Assembly (NCBI GenBank): GCA_037176725.1
Contig: JAZBRS010000059.1
Coordinates: 6,249,001-6,313,000 of the forward strand
Length of the DNA stretch: 64,000 nt
From: Posidonia oceanica
Taxonomy: Eukaryota; Streptophyta; Magnoliopsida; Alismatales; Posidoniaceae
Reading direction: 5' to 3'
Shown: piece after piece, positions 23,222 through 33,567 of the stretch
Position numbering within the stretch: position 1 is the stretch's first letter
How the letters are laid out: each line of letters opens with the position of its first letter
Position numbers and translations under genes: made by a program
The notes under the pieces: model-generated
The model's input: only the letters and a program-made list of their open reading frames with translations
What the model was told of the DNA's origin: nothing
Databases searched by the model: none

Positions 23222-23308
23222 GGTGGTGCGGCGATCCTTGAGGACATGGACCAGGTTGAGCAGTCAGGACCGGTCAATTCTTGCTACCTCAAGAAGTACT
23301 ACCAATGA
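23222..23308 (+). pseudogene. C-terminal scrap of integrase left after internal deletion
   Basis: The plus-strand frame reads LEDMDQVEQSGPVNSCYLKK and ends in TGA at 23306-23308. The end of integrase in the minus-strand element (1151-1230) reads LEDMDQVEQSEPVNMCYLKK. Only the last ~28 codons remain. The upstream junction, near 22830-23220, marks where some 6 kb of protease, RT and integrase coding sequence is missing relative to the complete relative. Confidence 0.88.
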
Positions 23309-24316
23309 CCCGAGGCTGTATCCTTGCCTTGCAGAGTCTTCTTCTTTTTGTTTCATTCCATGCATTCATCATTTCATAGTCATGCATTGGAAAAGTACAT
23401 CTGTATACATTCTTGGCATTGCATACCTTTCTTTTTTTAGCATTTCTGCAGCATGCAAAATCAACATGCATTTATAGCAGCATTAGTCAAAAAAAAAAAT
23501 CAATCATCTTCATTCAAAATCAATCATACTCATTCATGATATATAAAAAAGAAGAAGAGATCCTTATTCATGATAATCATGTCTGATGACGAAAATCGGA
23601 ATAGCTAGCCTGCTTGGGAAGGAGTTTGTTCCTCCTCAGTTGACACTACCTAGATATCCTAGCAAGTGAGGGAGCCACCATCCAATAAAGAACAGAGCGA
23701 AATGTTCAAACTCCTCATAGGACCTATACCTCCAAATGGAGAGAAAATGATAGGCCGAGAGTGAGAGTGAAGGCAAAAGAAAAAGGAAAAAGAAAAAAAG
23801 AGAGCAAAAAAAGAAGAAGCAATCAAACAAAAAAATCAATCAATAAAAGGGCATAAAAAAAAAAGACAGAAGTTGAAGACAGAAGTCAGCCCTAGAGATA
23901 GAAGTGAGCAGAATAGCCTTATCCTTACTACTTATCTTGGAGAGGAGTAGGAGCATACGCCTGGAAAGCCCACAAATCGAACAGCGACTAGCCACCCCTG
24001 TCTTGTAGTAGCTCCCCAGCACCAGACCAGGCTTTTTTACCTCCAAGCCAAGGATAGAGTAAACCTACAAACTTATGAGGGAGTAAAAAAAAATGAAAAT
24101 GAAAAATAAAAGAGTAGGTGTAAGTCCTAGAGAGTTTGGCATGGAGCTTTGTTTCTCACCACACCACCAGAAACACCACCCTCTGAAACACCGTCCATTC
24201 CAGAGAGCCACCTACAGTCTAGGAGTCCAGGCAGAATCTCGTGAGTTGAGAACTACTCTTTCCTATATAGCAGGCATTCCTAGCATTCCAAAAGCTGAGA
24301 GCAACAAGTTGCATAA

Positions 24317-24545
24317 AAACAAAATTTGCATAAGTCATGCATTTACAAACAAAAACTGCATAAATCATGCATATAAACAAAATTTGTATAAGTCATGCAT
24401 CTACAGACAAAAATTACATAAGTCATGCATCAAACAACAAAAATTGCATAAAAGTTGCATCTACAAACAGAGATTGCATAAATCATGCATATTCAACACA
24501 ATAAATCAATCATGCACCAAATTTTGCATAAATCTTGCATGCATC
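24317..24545 (+). repeat. degenerate ~30-bp tandem repeat
   Basis: About seven units are built on TTGCATAAGTCATGCAT and AACAAAAA. ATGCAT-type palindromes recur about every 30 bp. It lies in the 3' noncoding part of the non-autonomous element. A long open frame passes through it only because the unit lacks stops in that frame. Confidence 0.75.
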
Positions 24546-24918
24546 AATCACTTCTTTACTATCCTTCTTGACTTTGCAAGGCATCGAGCAATTCTTAGCC
24601 GGGGGCAAGCCAGCTGCTTTCTGGATGAACTAGTTGGGACAGTACTTCCACCAGGGGCATCTCTCCTTGGTCTTATCCTATACATCAGGCTGGTACCCCT
24701 AACTACTCGTTTGACATTCGTCATATCGTCTAGCTTTCCGGCAGACGAGTCCGATGACTTGTCACCACCCCACTTGACTAATAGACTCGCTGGTTTGTCA
24801 TATTTTCTTGATACCAGGGGCATCTGTGTCGCCCATTGGTATCGTCTTATCCTATGCATCGGGTTGACACCCCTAACTATCAACGGGTTTTGGTATTCCC
24901 GTTATCTATCCTTTTTTG

Positions 24919-25449
24919 CGGCTGATAAGTCCGAAACTTATCTATCATCTTTTCCGGTAGATAAGTCCGAAACTTATCTATCATCTTTTCCGGTCGATAA
25001 GTCCGAAACTAATCTATTTCGGTTGATGAGTCCGAAACTTATCTATTTCAGTTGATGAGTCCGAAACTTATCTATTTCGGTTAATGAGTCCGAAACTTAT
25101 CTATTTCGGCCGATGAGTCCGAAACTTATCTATTTCGGTTGATGAGTCCGAAACTTATATATTTCGGCCGATAAATCCGAAACTTATCTATTTCAGTTGA
25201 TGAGTCCGAAACTTATCTATTTCGGTTGATGACTCTGAAACTTATCTATTTCGGTTGATGAATCTGAAACTTATCTATTTCGGCGGATGAGTTCGAAACT
25301 TATCTATTTCGGCTAATGAGTCCGAAACTTATCTATTTCGGCCAATGAGTCCGAAACTTATCTATTTCGGCTGATGAGTCTGAAACTTATCTATTTCGAC
25401 TGATGAATCCGAAACTTATCTATTTCGGCTGATAAGTCCGAAACTTATC
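24919..25449 (+). repeat. 29-bp tandem array of hairpin-forming units, ~18 copies
   Basis: Two 36-bp units (24919-24991) are followed by about fifteen 29-bp units of the type GTTGATGAGTCCGAAAC plus TTATCTATTTCG, and a partial last unit. Each unit contains CCGAAA, an 8-base loop and TTTCGG, so every repeat can fold into a small stem-loop. Substitutions cluster at the GTTGATGAG positions, while the GAAACTTATCTATTTCG part is nearly invariant. The array lies between the integrase scrap and the polypurine tract, within transcribed element sequence. Confidence 0.9.
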
Positions 25450-25828
25450 ATATCATCATTTTACATAACATGCTAGGTAGTTGCATCCACATTTCGATCG
25501 CTTAGAGTAACATGACTCAGCGATCCACAGCATCAACATCACATCATTATTAGTATCACATACACATGCATCACTCGCGCACCCCCAGCGAACTTTAGCG
25601 CATATGGACACCAACATGCCATCAGCATTGCAGGATTAGCATCAGCATTGCATCCTAGCATTTACATTAGCATTTGCATTGTGGCAACGAGTCATGATTT
25701 TCGGTGCATCCGCCTGATAAGTAACTCACGCCAACAGCAACACTGCTTCCCACAGACTACAGTCGTGGTGTCTTGTCAACCCTGAGCAGCGGCCTTAGTT
25801 CCCTCGACTTCGCTCAGGGAGGGGCATC

Positions 25829-26853
25829 TGTAGACACCCCAATTTTGTAGTCTTTCGTCGGTGGTTTTCTCCCAATAATGTACTCGGTCGTGGCAGCCCC
25901 CACCTATTCACTAAACCTAAACCCAAACCTAAGTCTTGTCCAAAACCCAAACTTAAACCCAAGCCTAATCCAAAACCAAGTCTAAACCTAAGCCTTGTCC
26001 AAAACCAAGCCCAAACCTAAGCTTTGTCCAAAATCAAGCCTAAACCCAAGCCTCATCCAAATCCAAGCCCAACCAGGAAAAGCCCAAAACACCCAAAATC
26101 CACTTTGGATCATTGGACGCTGTCTCAGGCAAAGTCTTACGTTGGACGCTGTCTCAGGCAGAGTCTTACGTAAGACGCTGGATTTGTCAACGTCTTACGC
26201 AGCCAGTTTGATAACAGCGTTGGACACTGTATCAGACTGCGTCTTATGTAAGACGCAGCTCAGCATAGTGTCTTACACACCGGGACTGACAGAGCTCAGA
26301 TTTTGGTTTCCAATCGACTCCAATGTGCAATTACCATCATACCCCTTATCCATAATACACTTCCAGCCATGTCCGAGACCCTTCGTTTCAACTTCTCACG
26401 TTACAAGCCATGCAAGGGAATAAAAGCATTCTTCTTCCTCCATTGAAGGGGTCAGCAACCCATTTCCCTAAGAGAGTTTTCCAGAGCGAACCAGCCCAAT
26501 TCCACTGGAATTCCCTCACCTCCGGCTACCTCAAGCTCACCCAGATCCCTCACGAGCACAGCCAACCTTCCAACTACCACCACTACCACTGCAATCTCCG
26601 GGAGAACCTCGCGACGAAGGGAAGCAACATCAACCTCCACAACAGTTAAGCTTTCCTTCCCTCTTAGATTAGAATCTTGAATTCTATGTCGAATGTGTTT
26701 ACATCAATACATATAATCTGAATTTTCTTGAGTTATTTCTCTGTTTTTGCCATTTTATTTTATCTCTGGTGATGGATTCCGGCCATGTGAGGCCTCCAAC
26801 CATTGAGCTCAGCCGAGAACCCGATCACCCTCGTTTATGTCATGCCATCTCTC
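25829..26853 (+). repeat. 3' LTR of the non-autonomous element, truncated
   Basis: It starts TGTAGACACCCC at 25829, directly after a purine-rich tract (CTCAGGGAGGGGCATC, 25813-25828) that would prime plus-strand synthesis. The LTR end is similar to that of the minus-strand element (TGTTGACACCCC). It contains ~30-bp CCTAAACCCAAGCC-type repeats (25910-26090) and near-palindromic repeats around TCTTACGTAAGACGC (26110-26290). The LTR stops at 26853, where another LTR begins. Short open frames in it are not conserved. Confidence 0.75.
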
Positions 26854-28128
26854 TGATGTGAATTTTAATTAACCGCAAGTGCACGGTATACTATGTAGTA
26901 CGTATGCAAAATACGGGTCGATACCACAGAGAATAATGTTTGAAAACAAATACTAATTATCAATTATTAAAATGGTGGTTGAGAGAGATGATGATTAAGA
27001 ACTACAAATAGAAGATGTAAATCAAACTAATTAAAACAAACCTAGGACTTTGAATCCATTTATGTAAAATCCAATATGCATGATTAAATCCACTCTTGTC
27101 TCTCTTCATAATCTAAATAGTTTACTCAATGGTTCTTATCCTAACAAGCATAACCTATATGCAAAGCACTATAGATTATCAAGTCCTAAGATAAAATCAC
27201 ACAAAATAAACTAAATCAAATGATATATGATAGATCTGCGATTATAAACACAACCCCCAAGTTATTCTTCCCTAAGCATAGACTAAAAAGATATTATCAA
27301 TATTAATCTATCAAAGTTTATCGAATAATGAATAATCCATGTCATATACATCCAGTCTACATAATCATAGCATTTAAGCACGAGATGACAAAGAGAGACT
27401 TAATCACAACATATGAACATACATAAACTTCATCTAAGCCCTAAATCTAAAAACTTAGCCACACATGATAATGGAAAACATAAAACTAAAAGAAAGGGAA
27501 AGAGAAGAACAAGACATAATTAATAGAAAGAAAATGAACTTCTATTGATAAAAATACATTAATTACAGAAACTAAGCTTCAAGAACTCTAAACAATGGAG
27601 GAAGAAAGCTTAAGCCTAATGTGGAAGATTATCGATCCCCTAGGGTTTACACAATGGGTCCCTTTTATAGGTTTACAAGGCTTGACCGTCACATAAACAA
27701 ATCCGGCTACAAATGAGGAAACGGAATTCAATTACAATATATTTCTAAGATATTTCTGTGATTGCCAAAGACGGAGTCAAACAAATCTTCTCTGGGCGCC
27801 TAGGAGGCGCCAGATGTGCTTTTGGGCGCCTAGGGGGTGCCACCTGTTCCTGAATTTTCTCCAACTTTGTTGCTTCTGTTATCTTATCTTACTCTTCGTG
27901 TTCACACACATGGAAAAGATATATTTGATATCTTGCACGAATTTCCATTTCTTTTATCCTTGGATTTGCATTTCTTTTTGTCTTTTATCATTTTTCCTCC
28001 TTCTTTTCCTCTTTTCTCTTCAGGTCCAAAGTTCCTACACAAATTACACAAAATACCTCGAGTAATATTATTTATAAACAAAAGAGATAAATATGGGCAT
28101 AAAATATATAAGAATAATGTGCTAATCA
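26854..28128 (-). repeat. 3' LTR, 1,275 bp, TGAT...ATCA ends
   Basis: It is bounded by TGAT at 26854 and ATCA at 28125-28128, a perfect 4-bp terminal inverted repeat, with a purine tract immediately outside on the minus-strand 5' side. It carries the word AACCGCAAGTGCACGGTATA near its outer end, a string common near the ends of some plant LTR elements. A TATA-like box lies at 27661-27670. Confidence 0.7.
27661..27670 (-). promoter_or_regulatory. TATA box of the LTR
   Basis: The minus strand reads CTATAAAAGG, a near-consensus plant TATA box, about 460 bp into the LTR from its 5' edge. Transcription would start roughly 30 bp further left. It is inferred from sequence only. Confidence 0.5.
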
Positions 28129-28149
28129 AATACCCCCATACCTATCTTT

Positions 28150-29599
28150 TGCTAGTCCTCAAGCAAAACTGACTCAAACAAAAGAAAGAACAAATAAAGA
28201 AAGAAAATCCTAACTCACTTTCGCAGGAATCGCGATTGTACTTAGCACGTGCAACAAGCCTTTAAACCCCTAGGTTGCCCTAGAGGACGAGTGGTATCTC
28301 GTGAGAGTTTGCAGCGGATCTACCCATAAAATCCCAGAAGAAAAGGAAAATAAAGAAAGATAAAAAAAAGTTATTTACACTATCACTATCCACAATATTT
28401 TAACAGGTTAGGAGGCTTCTAAACTACATTGAGCTTTTATTCTCCAGCTCTATCTCAAGTCAAGATCTCTCTCTCCTCCTCATGTCATAGAGACTCTTTC
28501 CTATCTTTCACATCATCCTTCTTAAAATTTGACTCACATGTACCTTGTGTTTGTGAAAATAGTCATTAACAATGATTTTTCAAGTCCAACCTAAGTACCT
28601 TTTTATCTCATTTGAATAATTTAGAGAACTTTATTCTTACTTTCTTAGGCTTTTTCTTGACTACCTATTTATCGAGCTTTAAGTCGGTGATTCCCAAACC
28701 AGATGGCTTTAGGACACCAGGTGTTGAAACACCTCTAAGGACTTAATTACTCAAGTAACCAAGGCCACAAAGACAAGATTTTTCTTTTCCATGCTTTTGC
28801 CCTCCAAACACCTTTTTACGTGAATATCCAATACTTCCTGAGGCACGGTTACCCAGTTACTCAGTGATTGTTAGACCTTCAGCAATCTCTTTTTTTTTTT
28901 CTCTTTTTCTCTTTTTATGCTTTGGTGTTTCAGGTCTTCCTTTATTCTCCATAGTCAAGGACTAAAGTGTAAGTGCAAGATAAGGTACACATGTGCTTAA
29001 GGATAATCCTGATGATGCTATTTTTTAGATTTTGTCTCCACTCTAGGGTTTGAGAGATTCCATTCTATCAATTTTACCTTTGAACTCCAACTCAAAGTTA
29101 CTTATCCACCCCTAGCTAGCTAAATTATTATGGATAATTCCTAATTTGTTTTTGTTTTTATTTTTATAAATATATAATTTTTTTAATTTTTGGAGAAAAG
29201 ATACACAAAAGATTCTAACTAAAGAAAATGAAAAGAAAACTTTTGTACATACAACTCTAACTCTAAGAAAACTTTATATATATATATATATATATATTTA
29301 TTATTTTTGAAAATGAAATGTCATACAAAAAACTCTAACTAAAGAAAATGAAAAAGACGCAAAGAAGACTCCCTCCATACCTAAACCATGCATTGTCCTC
29401 AATGTATGCAATAATTGATATGATTAATGAAAAACAATTAAAATTAGAACAATGATACCTGATTCGGGATGGAGTGCTTCTACTGCTAAGAAAAGAAAAG
29501 TTATGTACATTTTATATATATTCATAATTGAGGTGCATGAAAATCCAAGACCTCATCAATCTCTAGGGCACAATCTCAATCTGGCCAAGGAGGCGGTCG
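28150..29599 (-). other. noncoding interior of the gag-remnant element
   Basis: No coding region is seen. The stretch contains a T-rich run (28880-28920), a (TA)n microsatellite at about 29274-29298 and the words CATTGTCCTCAATG around 29390-29405. The last resembles noncoding sequence that precedes the 3' LTR in some Athila-like elements. Confidence 0.5.
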
Positions 29600-30730
29600 G
29601 ACTTTTGCAATTTTTTTTCGACCTATTCAAGCCACCATTGGACTTCTCTCAATCGGGCTTCATTAATTTCCCACAGTGCTGAAATTAGATCAGATAAGCC
29701 CATGTAATTTAATTGAATATGGAATGAGGGCTTGAATTCATAATCGACTAGAGCTGAATGATATTGCTTGACACAAAGCTCTAATGTGCCTATAGTAGAT
29801 GGTAATGATGAGGGCTCAGGCATGATAGGCTCTAGAGGAGGGTTATACCACTTGTTGGATTTATGGGTCCTACATTGGGTTAACTCATTAACTTCTTCAA
29901 CAAACATTAATTCATCTTTGAATATCTTCTCAAAACTTTTGTCAAAGTTGCCTAGATCAAATTCAATTTTCTCCTCTATTAGGTCTTCTTTTTCTGGGAA
30001 ATCTTCAATCATGTTAGCCTCGAATGTCTCATCTGGTTGAGGTTTTTTCGTAATAGAATCACTTGAAAGGGGAACCTCTGCAATGAATTGCTCTACCTGG
30101 CCAACTGGTTCTTTAGTGGGCTCATCTACTTAAGCTTGGGTTTCTCCTTCAAGCATTATTTGGACAATACAGGGTTGATCAAGGGAGTTCCCATGTTGAG
30201 CAAGAAAGTTCCATTCCTCTCTCTCCATTATATCATTGATTAGTTGACCTAACTGCGTTTCTACACGAGCTATGGCATGAGTGTTGGCAGTTATGTTGAT
30301 AGAGGTCTGTATGTTTGCTTCCACTAGCTCTTCTATCATCTTTTCTAAACTTGTTGCATGAGTGTTGGCAGTAAAGGTCTGTATATTTGCTTCCACTAGC
30401 TCTTCTATCCTCTTTTCTAGACTTGTTAACCTAATTCCATCTTCTTGTTGACAATCTAGACGAGAAAAGGTTGAGTAGTATTACGGATCTGAATATGGAT
30501 AAGGTTCAAAGCAATGAGATTGGACTTCATCGAAGCTAGACCCTCCATCATATGATCTTTGGTCCCATAAGAAATCAGGTTGACCCCAATTCAAATTGTA
30601 ATTTGAGGCATGAGGGTCACTTAACTCATTTCAATGTCTTTGGGCTACATAATTGAATTGTTCAAATCCATAACCAACTTGATTCATTGAATATCCTCCA
30701 ACAAATGAATATCTACTTCTTAGAGTTTAG
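29600..30730 (-). pseudogene. gag-like remnant
   Basis: Minus-strand frames are separated by stops: 30396-30130 (SLEKMIEELVEANIQ, IARVETQLGQLINDIME) and 30012-29623 (EKIEFDLGNFDKSFEKIF, FHIQLNYMGLSDLISALW). Around 30730-30430 further in-frame pieces read FEPYPYSDPYYSTF. The first piece contains an internal duplication: the phrase EELVEANIQT with TANTHA occurs twice within ~45 codons. The style matches the C-terminal part of Athila-like gag, where short heptad-like segments precede the protease. No active-site motif follows. It is broken by several stops and is not expected to be functional. Confidence 0.5.
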
Positions 30731-31074
30731 GATGAGTATTTTAATTCTTCAGTCATTTTTAAATTGTTGGGTTTGAATTTGAAAGTGAAATTTCTAATCC
30801 AAATTAGTGTAACCGACTGACACAGATTAGAGATGACGAAACCTTAAAGAAGATGAGAAGATTCTAGGAGATGAGAAGTGAAATCCTGATTCTATAGATA
30901 GAAGAGATGAAATAACCTAGTCTAGCACATAATTCAAAGACCATTTTATCTTTTAACAGAACCATTAGAATTTTATAAGATAACAACATAGATAACTTAG
31001 AATTTTCCCAAATAATTAATACTAACATGGTCATATCCATCCATGCACGTAAAGAAATACACGCATCCTCCACT

Positions 31075-32451
31075 TCAGAGCTTGGTGCAGTCCCTGGGAG
31101 CGAAGGACAGCTTCTGAGCCCCAATGTCATACTCAACCAAGAAGTTCTGCTGCGCCAAGTTCCCGAAGATCGCCGTCTCGCTCGGCACCATCGCAAGGCA
31201 CAGGATCCCCTCCCCCGTCACAGCGAACGTGTTCACCGGCGGAAGCGTCACAGTTGCGTTTCCCTCGAACTGGAAGACAACATCCGGCAGACCTCGCATC
31301 GACGGCGCCGCTGCGGAGTGGAAGCACACCTCGAAGATCTCTTGGGGGTCTCTGGCCGGCTTCAGGGTCACGAGCTTGCGGACGGCGGTGGACACGGCGT
31401 CCAGCACAGTCGCGGAGAGCATCGTGAACGTCGTGCCGGAGTCGATAATGATGTTTCCTGTCTGCACCGCCACGGGTACCTCGATGTTTCCTACGATGAT
31501 GGACTCAAGGTTCAAGGAGTAGAAGGTGTCTTGGTAAATCGGGGTCGAGACGACGTTGGGGCCGGAGATGGTAGCGGCCCGGCCGAAGGTCAGGCGGCTG
31601 GAGGACTTCGTGGCGGTGAAGGGGACTAGGCAGTAGGAGAATTTGTTGTCAATGTTGTCGCCTAATTGGGAGACGAGAGACAGTGGTCCGCGGCCGAGAC
31701 CGACTAGGCCGGCAACGTGCTCGTCGAAGGTGCCGTCGCTGTCGTGGGAGCAGCCGAAGACGATATTGGGTACCTTAACCGGTTGGCCGGTGGTGGTGGA
31801 GAAGGTGAGTGTCTCCGTGGAGAGGACTCCATCGGTGTGGGAACCGTCCCCATATGAGTAGTCATATCTATTGGAAAAGAAACAATCATAACATATTAGA
31901 ATGTTCCATTATTATTTCTATAAAACTACACGTTAGAGAAATGTTTATTTTTGTTACCTGCAATTTTTATCTTTGTCGCACATCTTGATGTTGAGCTCCC
32001 CGCAAGAGTCAGAACCACAAGGGAGAGCTTTGTAGGTGGAAGAACCACTGGGATCAAACAATGGTGCAATCTGTTTGTAGCAATTGGTGCATGGCTTGCA
32101 TTGCGTCCATGTGAGATCACTTCCAGTGTCGGCAATAGCAAGGATTTTGAACGGCGGAGTTCCAATAGACAAACTCATAAGGAAATCATTTTGGTTCGGA
32201 GTCACCGTCGACACGATCGAGTGGTCGCCGTTGCCCGCTGCTGCCAGCGACGTCCGGAAGTGCTCTGCTCGTGCCAGTGAGCGATGGTGCGAGGCGTGGA
32301 GCTTGTCTTGTGGGGTTTGGGAGGAGTTGTAGTAGGGGGAGAGTGGCGAGTCCCGGCGGAAGAGATCGACCGTGAAACTTCCATTGGCAAAGCTAAAGGA
32401 GAGGAAGAGTGAGGAAATGGTGAGGAGGAGGAGAAGAAGAGAGACTGCCAT
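31075..32451 (-). CDS. CDR1-like aspartic protease (nepenthesin type), two exons
   Basis: The CDS joins 32451-31958 and 31867-31075 across a 90-bp GT-AG intron, giving 428 aa. Residues 1-22 form a hydrophobic signal peptide (AVSLLLLLLTISSLFLSFSF). Both catalytic aspartates are present: DTGSDLTW (Asp108) and DSGTTF (Asp307). The nepenthesin-type cysteine-rich insert follows the first (QCKPCTNCYKQ, then PCGSDSCGEL). YSYGDGSHTDG, GLVGLGRGPLSLVSQLG and FSYCLVPF are family hallmarks of CDR1, an apoplastic protease that in Arabidopsis acts in defence signalling. The N-terminal prosegment includes FRRDSPLSPYYN, typical of the family. The frame is fully open with consensus splice sites. The start is the first ATG ahead of the signal peptide, ~50 bp after a TATA box. 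The gene looks intact despite flanking transposons. Confidence 0.92.
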
Positions 32452-33567
32452 TTTGACTAAATGATTGATTAATGAAGTTTGGGGTGATGCTGTTCTTGTT
32501 ATATAAGAGAGTAGAGTGATGAAGATTTGCTGTGATTGCTGGATCTTAGTTAGCATAATTATGGGAATCATTTTTAGATAAGTAATTTTGGGTGGTAAAT
32601 GTTCTTGTCTATCTGTCAGTTAACATTTTTGCTTTGAAATGTATTTCTGCGTATCTTCTAATTTTGCATTCTGTGATCGCTGGATCTTGGACATGATAGA
32701 AGATTCTGTGTTTGTTGATGTTTCCAGCAAGCAATGGAGTGACGAGAGAAATCATGGAAATATCATTGATGTATATTTATGGACATCATTATTCGATATC
32801 TGACATGTTTGAATTTTAATGGTTTCCAATGTCTTGTTTTTCATTTATTTGTTTCCAATTGTTTCTTGATATATACAACAAATATTTTTCCATTTTAGTA
32901 CAGAATGCAAGAATCGTTATCTAATGATTCAGTAATTTTTGGAGTTGGGAATGTTCCAAATTGTGATTATTTCTTTGTTTGATGAGTCCTTTCAATTTTA
33001 TTTCTTGGTAGGTCTCAACCATCAACTTCTATCATCACACATGCATGGTTTGAACCCTCATTTGCTTGCTGTTTTTTTAGATTCTATATATGGAGGCAAC
33101 CTAGTTCTTTTGCAATCAGCGGAAGAACAATTTTGACGATACAAGGTTCATGCATTTATTTAGTCGCTTAATAAGTATCTTTAAATGTTTGAGTGTTTCA
33201 TTTCATAAATCTAAATGAGCAACCATATTCAAAGATCACCAAAAGAGGAGAAGAAAATCTCAAGAATAGTTTCAATTAACATTAATATAGACTGTAATAA
33301 ACCATACAGATTCTATTCAATGGATCCCACGAATAGATTGACCTCAGGATGTCTCTATCTAATAAAGTACACATGCACCAGAAGCACTTATGAAGGAAAC
33401 TTGTTCTGTCACTTCTTCACCAAAACAAGGACTTATGGATAGGCTGTGGCTCACCTGCAAGATCTTGAGCATCACTGAGATCCATCTTGTAGAACAAAAA
33501 AAAAAGGCAGTAAACCATGTCGCTCTGAGGAATACGATAGAACGGGACTAGGTAGTAATTCAACGTG
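32452..33567. other. intergenic region between two convergently unrelated minus-strand genes
   Basis: This is AT-rich DNA between the start of the CDR1-like gene and the stop of the MEX1-like gene. The gene promoter must lie in its left part. Short open frames near 32939-33136 and 33215-33442 show no domains. I see nothing else. Confidence 0.5.
32500..32506 (-). promoter_or_regulatory. probable TATA box of the CDR1-like gene
   Basis: The minus strand reads TTATATAAC here, ~50 bp upstream of the ATG at 32451. That gives a short 5' UTR of about 20 bases if the start is 30 bp downstream. It is assigned by position only. Confidence 0.45.

Larger units (their letters stand above)
20390..26853 (+). 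mobile_element. non-autonomous Tat/Ogre-family derivative, 5' end missing
   Basis: In plus orientation it contains, in order: a leader matching that of the minus-strand element (20480-20765), a gag-like region with two zinc-knuckle segments, the last ~28 codons of integrase (23222-23308), a 3' noncoding region that also matches the other element, two tandem arrays, a polypurine tract, and a 3' LTR starting TGTAGACACCCC at 25829. Protease, RT, RNase H and most of integrase are absent. Its 5' LTR is missing on the left, where the CACTA terminus abuts, so the CACTA element probably inserted into its leader. Its 3' LTR is interrupted at 26854 by another element. It would need proteins from a complete relative to move. 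Confidence 0.82.
26854..30775 (-). mobile_element. gag-remnant LTR element, 5' end missing
   Basis: The minus-strand element has a complete 3' LTR at 26854-28128, a purine tract next to it (AAAAGATAGGTATGGGGG on the minus strand, 28132-28149), a ~1.4-kb noncoding stretch and gag-like remnants at 29600-30730. No protease, RT or integrase is seen, and no second LTR occurs before the protease gene at 31075. It is therefore truncated at its 5' side. The gag style (short Gln/Glu-rich coiled segments with VETQLGQLIND) recalls Athila-type gag C-termini. It interrupts the LTR of the preceding element. Confidence 0.65.

Noticed and set aside
24093..25055. A 320-codon plus-strand open frame with repeated peptides (DKSETYLSSFPV and KLHKSCI types)
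   Set aside because: It simply reads through two tandem arrays in a retroelement noncoding region. Periodicity without stops explains its length, and no homologous frame exists in the complete relative.
32939..33442. Short plus-strand open frames between the protease and MEX1-like genes
   Set aside because: There are no motifs or splice context, and the base composition matches the surrounding AT-rich DNA.
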